Below, piece after piece: positions 54,359 to 61,850 of a stretch of 64,000 nt of DNA. The DNA is taken from contig NZ_KI912107.1 in NCBI RefSeq assembly GCF_000517085.1, positions 1,922,398-1,986,397 of the forward strand, in the 5' to 3' direction. The first letter of the stretch is position 1. Each line of letters starts with the position of its first letter. Both the position numbers and the translations under genes were made by a program. Below the pieces are notes generated by a model. It saw nothing but the letters and a program-made list of their open reading frames with translations, was not told where the DNA came from and searched no databases. The stretch is from Saccharicrinis fermentans DSM 9555 = JCM 21142 (GTDB taxonomy: Bacteria; Bacteroidota; Bacteroidia; Bacteroidales; Marinilabiliaceae).

Positions 54359-55243
54359 CTAGTATTTTCCCGTTAGCCCAATAAAAGCCTCTTCTAAAGT
54401 GAGGTTTTCTTCTATCATATTATCTGCTAAAATATTTTTAGAAGAGAACATTTCCAAGAGTTCTTCTTTTTTTAACATTGAATATAGTTCTGTATTTTCT
54501 TTAATGGTAACTGGATGAAAGATTCCATCCACTCCATTTAGTTTTTCCACATCTACCGATTTAAGTCGATAACGTTTAAAGTTCGACAACAATTCCTTCA
54601 CTGGCCTTTGCAATATAATACCTCCGTAATCCATGATCATACAATCATCAATTAAACGTTCCATATCCTGAATAATATGCGAAGTAACAAACACGGTTTT
54701 ATTTTCAGCCCTGGCATATTCACTGAGGTAATCCACGAACAGCACACGATACCCGGGATCAAGTCCCATGGAAAAGTCATCCAATATCAAGAGCTCTGCG
54801 TCCTGCGCCAGTATCAGTCCCAACGCCACCTGAGAACGCTGTCCACATGACATTTGCGAGAGCTTCTGCTTATGGTCAATTTTCAGCATCTTCATTAATT
54901 CCCAATAGGCTTCTTTTTTCCATTGGGGATAAAAGGCGGCATAAAATTTTTCTATTTCAGCAATATTCATAAAAGGGTACTGCACATGTCCTTCAATGAG
55001 CAAGCCAACTTTTTGTTTGGTTGCTGGAGATAAGTTAGCCGAGTTTTCTCCAAACACAAGACATTCTCCACTGCGCGGTTTCAGGTAACCGTTTAATATA
55101 TTAATAGTAGTTGTTTTTCCAGTGCCATTCTTTCCCAATAGTCCTAATATACGACCTTGTGGAATCTCAAAGTTTAAGTTCTCATAGATACAGCGATTGC
55201 CGTAATAGTGAGTTAGATTTTTACATTGTACGATTGCTTGCAT
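54359..55243 (-). CDS. ABC transporter ATP-binding protein
   Basis: ATPase of 294 residues energising the adjacent permease. Walker A GKNGTGKT at 37-44; signature MSCGQRSQ (a variant of LSGGQ); Walker B LLILDDFSMGLDP, where the usual catalytic Glu after the Asp is another Asp; and switch His in VTSHIIQDME. Order and spacing are normal. ABC-2-type exporters for drugs, polysaccharides or gliding components have such ATPases. It is 5 bp from the upstream barrel gene and 3 bp from the permease. Confidence 0.9.
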   Translation of the reverse strand: MQAIVQCKNLTHYYGNRCIYENLNFEIPQGRILGLLGKNGTGKTTTINILNGYLKPRSGECLVFGENSANLSPATKQKVGLLIEGHVQYPFMNIAEIEKFYAAFYPQWKKEAYWELMKMLKIDHKQKLSQMSCGQRSQVALGLILAQDAELLILDDFSMGLDPGYRVLFVDYLSEYARAENKTVFVTSHIIQDMERLIDDCMIMDYGGIILQRPVKELLSNFKRYRLKSVDVEKLNGVDGIFHPVTIKENTELYSMLKKEELLEMFSSKNILADNMIEENLTLEEAFIGLTGKY

Positions 55244-55248
55244 ATTTT

Positions 55249-56760
55249 CTATAATGTGAATCCAATAGCCAGATGAAATGCTGAAAAAGGTAAATCAATA
55301 TCATATATTTCGTAACAATAAATAGCTTTAATATAAAGTCCGCTAGATCCATCTAAATCCTTATCATAGCGAATTTCTGGTGATAACAATATTTTTTTGC
55401 TTGTTAGATACTTATAATTAGGTATCACAAAAGTTTCATTCGCTGTTGGTGCAACAGAGGTACTTGTTTCCAAATCCTTATCTAAATAATACGAGAATAT
55501 AGTGGATAATTGAGCACTTAAACCAGAAGTATTCATTCTATAATTAAAACCACCATTTAATTTCGTTTGAATAACGCTATATCTCTGAAAAGAAGGAGCT
55601 GTAACCAAAGAAATCAAGTGCGTCTCATCATATTTTATATAACCAGCATCCATATCTACGAACCATTGTCTTTTTTCAAGGGGTTGAAACATCATTATCC
55701 CAGATAGACCAACTTGATAATTATCTAAAGAATATTTTTTAAGATTGCTGACTAATATACCAGAATTATTATAATTATATTCAGTTCCGTTATTTGATTT
55801 TAGTGTCACATACATTTTTAACCTTATATCCTTTAAGTTATCCGATAATAGGTATCCAAGTTCAGAATGATATTGATGAGAATTAAGTTGGTTGACAATA
55901 TTATTTGAAGTATCTAATTGCTTCAGCGTTGAATAACAGAAATCAGCAGTTGCAAACCATCCTTTATTATTAGCTGGAAATAATTGAATACCTAAACTAC
56001 CTTGCTCTATCTTATATTTATTTTGGGGTCTATCATTGGCAGTTATTACTGTGGAGTAACGATCATCAAGTGCACCTAACCCTCTCATGTAAAACATCTT
56101 ACTTCCACCACCCGATCGATAGATCTCAACAATTTGCTCTTGCTTATAACCGCCATACTTTAAATGTAATCCTAACCGTTGCTTACCAACAGGCAAGGTA
56201 GCTCCCATAGAAATTTTTAAATCTGATATAGTAGATTTGGGTCTCGGATCCAGTTTTCGATATTCCAGTCCGGAACGATAGTGAGCCTCACCCCCAATAC
56301 TTAGTTTATTGAATTGCACAGCATAACCACCATTAAAATAGTAATGCTCTCCATAAGAAGTTCGAACAATAGTATCGGCAACTATATATGGATATACCAA
56401 TAATGGATCTGCCACATTGCTCCACTTAATACCTTCTATTTGTTCATTTTTATAGGCTGCGCTACCCCATAAAACTTCTTTTTTCTTTTTTAATAAAGAT
56501 TGGGCATGAAACAAATAAGTAGTATGTGCATTTCCTGTTTGGATATGATACAAGCCTTTTGCTTTATCTTTTTCCCATTGTAACGATACATCAGAAAATG
56601 AGCTATCTGGATGAAAAAAATAAAAAGAAGGATTATTTAGCATGGATGCCATATAACTCTTTAATTCTTTTGTAAAATAGTTCTGACCAGTGACACTACT
56701 TTGGCCAATGGCAAAAGAACCAATCAATATGGATAGTAAAAGAAATGTTATACGCATCAT
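55249..56760 (-). CDS. DUF6850-like outer-membrane beta-barrel protein
   Basis: Protein of 503 residues with a signal peptide (ITFLLLSILIGSFAIGQ). The body has many amphipathic beta-strands ending in aromatic residues (LGLHLKYGGYKQEQ, GWFATADFCYSTLKQ, WFVDMDAGYIKYDET, GGFNYRMNTSGLSAQLSTIFSYYL) and ends with a strand closing in Phe-Thr-Leu, typical of outer-membrane barrels. It resembles DUF6850-family proteins, always found beside DUF4876 and a TonB receptor as far as I recall. It is 69 bp downstream of the DUF4876 gene across a hairpin. Role unknown. Confidence 0.65.
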   Translation of the reverse strand: MMRITFLLLSILIGSFAIGQSSVTGQNYFTKELKSYMASMLNNPSFYFFHPDSSFSDVSLQWEKDKAKGLYHIQTGNAHTTYLFHAQSLLKKKKEVLWGSAAYKNEQIEGIKWSNVADPLLVYPYIVADTIVRTSYGEHYYFNGGYAVQFNKLSIGGEAHYRSGLEYRKLDPRPKSTISDLKISMGATLPVGKQRLGLHLKYGGYKQEQIVEIYRSGGGSKMFYMRGLGALDDRYSTVITANDRPQNKYKIEQGSLGIQLFPANNKGWFATADFCYSTLKQLDTSNNIVNQLNSHQYHSELGYLLSDNLKDIRLKMYVTLKSNNGTEYNYNNSGILVSNLKKYSLDNYQVGLSGIMMFQPLEKRQWFVDMDAGYIKYDETHLISLVTAPSFQRYSVIQTKLNGGFNYRMNTSGLSAQLSTIFSYYLDKDLETSTSVAPTANETFVIPNYKYLTSKKILLSPEIRYDKDLDGSSGLYIKAIYCYEIYDIDLPFSAFHLAIGFTL

Positions 56761-56778
56761 TATCTGGTAAAGAAAAGT

Positions 56779-56808
56779 AGATGACCTGCCTTCTACAGCA
56801 AGTCATCT
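56779..56808 (-). other. Small hairpin within the operon
   Basis: AGATGAC / GTCATCT stem (7 bp) extended by TGC/GCA across one mismatch, between the DUF4876 and DUF6850 genes. It may be a stability or attenuation element; no U-run. Confidence 0.35.
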
Positions 56809-56829
56809 CTATATTACATTATAAATTCA

Positions 56830-58068
56830 TTATTTATCTTCTATTGTTCCAGGAGAAGGTTCTGCTGTGGGAATGAAGTCAAAGGCAGAATCGTTTGTAT
56901 CCAACAACACCTTACGTCCGTCACTCTCTACCCTATCCACCTTACGCTTAACAGACTTACCATAACGTGCATCATCACCATCTCCACAATGTGTCCAACT
57001 TATATCCAATGAAGGATTCATTATTTTCCATTCAAAACTAGAAGGGGTACTGCACTCAACAGCATCAATAATATACTCATTAGGTACCTTCCAACAGGCA
57101 CCGCTTCTGTCATAAACATTATCATTAACAATCAACTGATAATCATAGCTATAATCATATTCCTCAACAAAAGTTTCAGGACTTATGTCGTCCATTTTAA
57201 ATAAAAAATAAGAGGTAAATCCACGGTTGTGCATTGTCCAGGAAGACTTTGATGTAGAAGCCATCTTTACCATATTGGGAACAGTAGGTACATCAGAGTC
57301 ATAATCGGGTCCATCGTACCATTCGAAATCCGCATGCGATAAATCAAATGAATTAACATTTTCACTAGTATGATCAAGTGCTAAATCACACAATAAAAAA
57401 GTCTCACCCGGTTTTACAAGATGCTCTGTACCATTTCCTGGTATTTTATAAATATGCCCAACAACTGCATGTGTTGAGGTTTCATCTGGCGATAATCCAG
57501 TCACAAACGTAGAAGTCTTAAACCCAGACTCAGCAATACACAGACCATCCGCATATAAATCCTCTGAAGAGTTGTTATATATCTCTATATAAGCATCCTC
57601 TGAATAATTTTTACCTTCTGGTGTTAAACTCCCACTAAAAAAGATTTCGGAGATGACAAATCCAGAGCTTTGCATCACCAAAAACAAATCTAGATTGACT
57701 GTTTGATTGGCTCCTCCAAATTCATAATTCTCCTCTAAAGCACGCACCTGAGCGGTCTGATTCGATTCTACACCCATCGCATCAAATGTGGAGTAAGAAA
57801 CATTCCCTTCTAATTCAATATGGTAAAGTCCGTATTCTAAATTTAATGCAGGCACCGCCATCGATGTTAAGTTCAAGACTGTCTCATAACCAGAGTTGAC
57901 ATTTGTAAGGGTTAAAGTACCGGATTGAAATACAGGACTTTTATCTCCTAAATTTGTTGGATAAGTAATGGTTACCTCAACCTCAGATATGTCTTTACTG
58001 TCGTCTTCACAGGCAGTAAAAATTCCCAAAAACAAAAGTGATAATCCAAAAAGTAATTTTTTCATCAT
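56830..58068 (-). CDS. DUF4876-like surface lipoprotein
   Basis: Protein of 412 residues with a lipoprotein signal (LSLLFLGIFTAC, then an acidic EDDSKD run, the export tag for surface lipoproteins in Bacteroidota). Residues about 30-130 look like an Ig-like domain. About 140-400 fit a lamin-tail-like/DUF4876 region (FVISEIFFSGSLTPEGKNYSEDAYIEIYNNS). Many acidic and aromatic residues suggest ligand binding. It is 7 bp after the TonB receptor gene, so it may be the receptor's surface partner, in the manner of SusD though unrelated to it. Ligand unknown. Confidence 0.7.
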   Translation of the reverse strand: MMKKLLFGLSLLFLGIFTACEDDSKDISEVEVTITYPTNLGDKSPVFQSGTLTLTNVNSGYETVLNLTSMAVPALNLEYGLYHIELEGNVSYSTFDAMGVESNQTAQVRALEENYEFGGANQTVNLDLFLVMQSSGFVISEIFFSGSLTPEGKNYSEDAYIEIYNNSSEDLYADGLCIAESGFKTSTFVTGLSPDETSTHAVVGHIYKIPGNGTEHLVKPGETFLLCDLALDHTSENVNSFDLSHADFEWYDGPDYDSDVPTVPNMVKMASTSKSSWTMHNRGFTSYFLFKMDDISPETFVEEYDYSYDYQLIVNDNVYDRSGACWKVPNEYIIDAVECSTPSSFEWKIMNPSLDISWTHCGDGDDARYGKSVKRKVDRVESDGRKVLLDTNDSAFDFIPTAEPSPGTIEDK

Positions 58069-58075
58069 TATTTAT

Positions 58076-60829
58076 TTATAGTTTTATATTTAGTTCCATT
58101 CCAAAATAAGGATTTGCATAACGACTGATAGTAAAGCCTTCGGCTTGTGAATAATCAGGTGCATAATACAATAGCCTATTCACATAAAATGCTAGTTTCA
58201 TGCGCTTACCAATTAACTTGGTGACTTTTAAGTTCAACGTCCCTTCATAGGGGATGCGGTTATTTTTAAATGTATTGTCTTCATCATATAAAAAACCCAA
58301 TATGGGGTCATCTTTATAGGCAGGCAGATAGGGATGTGCAACCTGGTCGTAGCTATAATAATATTCAGGCATACCATCATAATCATTATATTTACGGTCG
58401 GTAAACCACATGTTTTGAACTGTGATAGAAAATATCAAGCCCAGTTCTTCCATTTGTGTATCAAAGCGTATGTTGGTATTAAATTGTTTATAAGTCTTGC
58501 CGTCATCCCACAAGTAATAACCATAATAAGGGTAATCCTTATCTCCTAGCACAACCTGAGGAACTACGTATCGCCCTTGGCTGAGTTCATACTTGTTGTA
58601 CAAATAGGCTCCATTTATGGATACCCGTGACTGAATAGCCTCCATACGACCAAGATCTAGCTGGTACTCTATTCCTTTTTTTATTTCCCTTGCGCCATTG
58701 GTATACTTTGAATACTTTTCAAACACTTGTCGCTCTTCATAATCAAACATATCAACAGTTGGGGGCGCACTTAATGTGGCTGGATCCGGTCCACTGGACA
58801 CATCATAAAGCTTATAATCGATGATGGCTATTTCTCGCTGTGACTTAAATCCTTTGTTGGATTCTTCATGGAATGCCAACACATGAAACTTCATTTTGTC
58901 CGTACTCAGTCTAAATCCCAACTCTTGCTTCCTATTTCTATTGGGCCGCAGATCGTCATTCACCACATCAATAATCTCTGTTTTGTATTGTATCTGTCGC
59001 AGATTCTCATTTTGCGAATAATAATTAAGCTGTACCTTATCTATATATTTTAAGGGGGGGTACAGATGCGTTAAAGCCGGAAATTTCGTCTGCCATCCAA
59101 ATCCACCATTCAAGCTAAAGGTAACATCCTGATTAAATAAGTGGAAACCGGGAAACACCCACGCCGCGTTCAATCGTGGATCGAAATATGCCTTATTATT
59201 AATGTAATAGCCTTGATCCATATGCAAGGATGCGGAGGCACGAACCCCGGCCTTCACCTCCAAACGATGGCCTTTTATGGGAATTTCAAATTCATCTTCG
59301 ATGTATACAGCCAACTTTTGCATGGCCGGTACATCTTTGGGTGCTCGTGTACGACCGGTTCCTGCGTAGAGTGGACGGGTGGCATCATATACCTCCCCTT
59401 CGCCAAAATTCTTGTCATAACCATAATTGGCTCCCACTAGAAGCTGTTGTTCCACACCCCCGATAAAAGCAACCATATGACCATTTACATAGGTCGAAAA
59501 ATGAACGGGCTTACCTTCGTTTTTATAATTCGCCACATACGACCCGGGCAAATAGCTTCCATAGTATTCTCCCTCTTCAAGACTCGTAGTTATTGGTTGA
59601 AGCTTACCGGTTACTGCTCTGCTCACCTCCATTTCAGTATGTGTATAACTACCGGTAACACTAAATTCTAATTCTTTCAACCAGCTATTAAAAAAACGCG
59701 CATGAATCCTTCCTCCTCCTTGTAGCTTGTTATAGTCTTCTTCATAAGAATCCGTCTCTTCGTGGTCTATTTCAGGATCCAGTCTTTTTTCATCAAAGGA
59801 ACCCGTATAATCCATATTACCCTGAATAACCACCAAGCGATTGTCTCCCTTTAACTGATTCTGGTACCGAAGCGAACCTGTCATGCGAGCATAGTTCTTC
59901 TTTGCATCTCTGGGATCATTTTGATAATTCAGATAATCCAAATTAAGATTAAGAGTCTGACTTTTAAACAAGTGCAAACCCTTACCCAAGGCAAAAAGCT
60001 TTGAACCAGGCTGTGCTTTATACCTGCCTTTCCAATCGCCTGCCTTATAATTTCTATTAATCAGAACCACTCCACTGGTCAAATCTCCATAACGAACCGA
60101 AGGGATGCCTCTGATAATCTCTATGGATTCAATATTATCAGTGGATAACATACGCATATCAATACCCTTACCAGTTGTATTCGTTTGATGAATATCCAGA
60201 TCTGTCCCCTCGCTATAACCAGTTATGTTTTGCATCTGGGCTTCATTTGAAACCAGCTGACCATCCACCATAAAAGACGTTCCAAAGGATGAATTATAAT
60301 CATACTGGGTATCTATCGATTGTATAGCGGCCTTTACCTCACGTAATGCGATCAACTGCATACCTGTGAGATCTATATCTGACGAGGTTCCCCCGGGTAA
60401 TAACTCCATTACATCTGCCAGACTGGTTGGCTGTAGGTGAGTCAAAGCGTCTTTACTTATGACAGAACTTGTTTCTAAACTTTGCTTCTCCTCGGCTATC
60501 ACAGATATTTCTTCAATATTTTGCATGGCTGGCTCTAGGCAAACGCTTAGCTGATTATCCTGCGCTTGCACCAAATAAGTAACCGAAGTGGATGAATAGC
60601 CAATACTAGATACCTGAACCACTAACGTATCTCCCACCTTGGCTTTCAACTGAAAAAAACCTTCTGTATCCGTAGCCGTTCCTTGACGAAGAGTGGGTGA
60701 TAAAACACTGGCAAAAGAAATAGGTGCATGAACAGTACAATCCTCCACGTAGCCCCTAATAATTATTTGACCCGTTAAAAATTGAACCATCGACAACAAG
60801 AAAGCACCTAGTATTACTTTTAACCCCAT
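58076..60829 (-). CDS. TonB-dependent receptor with CarboxypepD_reg-like domain
   Basis: Outer-membrane importer of 917 residues. Signal peptide (LGAFLLSMVQFLTGQ), then a CarboxypepD_reg-like domain (about 22-105), plug (about 110-245; FMVDGQLVSN, IESIEIIRGIPSVRYG), and a 22-strand-type barrel ending FGMELNIKL. It lacks the SusC features and has no SusD next to it. It heads the operon with DUF4876, DUF6850, ABC genes and DUF4857. The barrel's ligand could be a metal chelate, cofactor or peptide. A 6-bp dyad GTTGAA-CTT-TTCAAC sits at 60832-60846, directly before the start, as a possible operator or hairpin. A G7 run at 59054-59060 is in frame. Confidence 0.88.
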   Translation of the reverse strand: MGLKVILGAFLLSMVQFLTGQIIIRGYVEDCTVHAPISFASVLSPTLRQGTATDTEGFFQLKAKVGDTLVVQVSSIGYSSTSVTYLVQAQDNQLSVCLEPAMQNIEEISVIAEEKQSLETSSVISKDALTHLQPTSLADVMELLPGGTSSDIDLTGMQLIALREVKAAIQSIDTQYDYNSSFGTSFMVDGQLVSNEAQMQNITGYSEGTDLDIHQTNTTGKGIDMRMLSTDNIESIEIIRGIPSVRYGDLTSGVVLINRNYKAGDWKGRYKAQPGSKLFALGKGLHLFKSQTLNLNLDYLNYQNDPRDAKKNYARMTGSLRYQNQLKGDNRLVVIQGNMDYTGSFDEKRLDPEIDHEETDSYEEDYNKLQGGGRIHARFFNSWLKELEFSVTGSYTHTEMEVSRAVTGKLQPITTSLEEGEYYGSYLPGSYVANYKNEGKPVHFSTYVNGHMVAFIGGVEQQLLVGANYGYDKNFGEGEVYDATRPLYAGTGRTRAPKDVPAMQKLAVYIEDEFEIPIKGHRLEVKAGVRASASLHMDQGYYINNKAYFDPRLNAAWVFPGFHLFNQDVTFSLNGGFGWQTKFPALTHLYPPLKYIDKVQLNYYSQNENLRQIQYKTEIIDVVNDDLRPNRNRKQELGFRLSTDKMKFHVLAFHEESNKGFKSQREIAIIDYKLYDVSSGPDPATLSAPPTVDMFDYEERQVFEKYSKYTNGAREIKKGIEYQLDLGRMEAIQSRVSINGAYLYNKYELSQGRYVVPQVVLGDKDYPYYGYYLWDDGKTYKQFNTNIRFDTQMEELGLIFSITVQNMWFTDRKYNDYDGMPEYYYSYDQVAHPYLPAYKDDPILGFLYDEDNTFKNNRIPYEGTLNLKVTKLIGKRMKLAFYVNRLLYYAPDYSQAEGFTISRYANPYFGMELNIKL

Positions 60830-61195
60830 TCGTTGAACTTTTCAACAAAAGTATTCCGCGATAGCTTCGAAAACAATCATAAATAATAATGAAATAGCAA
60901 CATCAAAAATTCCTCTGCACAAAAAAAATGCTGCAATATGACTTATCCCATTCTCGTATATGTAACAGGTTATCCGAATAGAAAGCCTTTATATTCGATC
61001 AAAACAAAAGAAACCTATCCCAACATATAGCTAAACAAAAATAATGAAGCAGCATATCCTTATACTTTGATGGGTAACCACTCTTGCGCCAGAAAGTGTC
61101 ATAAACACTTTACTATTTTCAGATTCATAACATATAGCTATTGCAACACCTCGTGTTTAAAAGTTACTTTACAGCATCATTCAAACCATACAAAG
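60830..61195. other. Divergent gene-free gap of 366 bp
   Basis: Lies between the minus-strand TonB receptor and the plus-strand DUF2023 gene and should carry both promoters. Only the 60832-60846 dyad stands out. An open frame extends upstream of the DUF2023 start to 61067 but does not look coding there. Confidence 0.5.
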
Positions 61196-61645
61196 ATGAA
61201 TCGTAGTACTTCTTTAAAATTAGGTATTGACAACTCTGATAGGATGAGGGTTACGTGTGCAGAATATAAAAGTGCAGAAATGCAAATTCTAATGCATCAT
61301 GTATATGAATACAAAAAAGGCTTGCGAAATTTAGTGTTGCATACCATGCATATGAAAGAACAATACAAGACAGAAGAACTATTAAAAAGAAGAGGAATTA
61401 GTTTTATTACACAGGCACTTAGCTCTAGTAAGATAAATGTATTTTTTGGAGACAGTAAATGTGTAAGTATTATAAAATCATTTGGAAACAAAAACCTTAA
61501 TGAGTTCAGCGACGAAGAAGATTTTATATTAGGAACTATGCTTGGTTACGACCGCATGCAACAATGTGAACGTTTTTTAAAACGTAAAGAGCTTCAAAGC
61601 AAAGCTTTGTTTTGTCACATGAACTCCACAAAAAGTCATTCATAG
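61196..61645 (+). CDS. DUF2023 family protein (flavodoxin-associated)
   Basis: Protein of 149 residues from the ATG at 61196. The conserved part is MHHVYEYKKGLRNLVLHTMH, KINVFFGDSKCVSIIKSFGN and FSDEEDFILGTMLGYDRMQQC. This matches DUF2023, a small family usually about 110-120 residues long and often found near flavodoxin genes. The family normally starts close to that MHH, so an ATG at 61280 is an alternative. The frame continues open upstream to 61067, without similarity. No flavodoxin is seen in the window. A strong terminator follows. Function unknown. Confidence 0.8.
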   Translation: MNRSTSLKLGIDNSDRMRVTCAEYKSAEMQILMHHVYEYKKGLRNLVLHTMHMKEQYKTEELLKRRGISFITQALSSSKINVFFGDSKCVSIIKSFGNKNLNEFSDEEDFILGTMLGYDRMQQCERFLKRKELQSKALFCHMNSTKSHS

Positions 61646-61683
61646 AATATAAATCTTTGACATTTATATATAGTAATGAAGGA

Positions 61684-61740
61684 AAAAAGGTGTTGGACTG
61701 AATATTTAGCCATTTTCAAAATAAACCAACACCTTTTTAT
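61684..61740 (+). terminator. Rho-independent terminator after the DUF2023 gene
   Basis: Perfect 13-bp stem AAAAAGGTGTTGG / CCAACACCTTTTT with a 29-nt loop and a T-run, 38 bp after the stop codon. Confidence 0.85.
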
Positions 61741-61788
61741 TCTCTACAAAGTCAGTAAAGACGATTCCTAAAATCATAAAATATAAGG

Positions 61789-61819
61789 ATTGATAAGGAG
61801 TAAGACCTTAGTAAATTTG
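61789..61819 (+). promoter_or_regulatory. Candidate promoter of the partial TonB-dependent receptor
   Basis: TAAATTTG at 61812-61819 is an exact -7 box (TAnnTTTG). ATTG at 61789-61792 lies 19 bp upstream as a three-of-four match to the -33 box TTTG. The transcript would start about 25 bp before the ATG at 61851. Confidence 0.6.
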
Positions 61820-61850
61820 CCGTTAGTTTTTATTTATTCTAATTAAACAA

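Noticed and set aside
58076-60829. Considered as a SusC-type receptor for the CAZyme locus (also the one at 61851-64000)
   Set aside because: No SusD-like gene next to either, and the neighbours are DUF4876/ABC genes. The plug motifs are not SusC-like.
61067-61195. N-terminal extension of the DUF2023 protein
   Set aside because: Cys/His-rich text without similarity to the family. The ATG at 61196 or 61280 fits the usual length.
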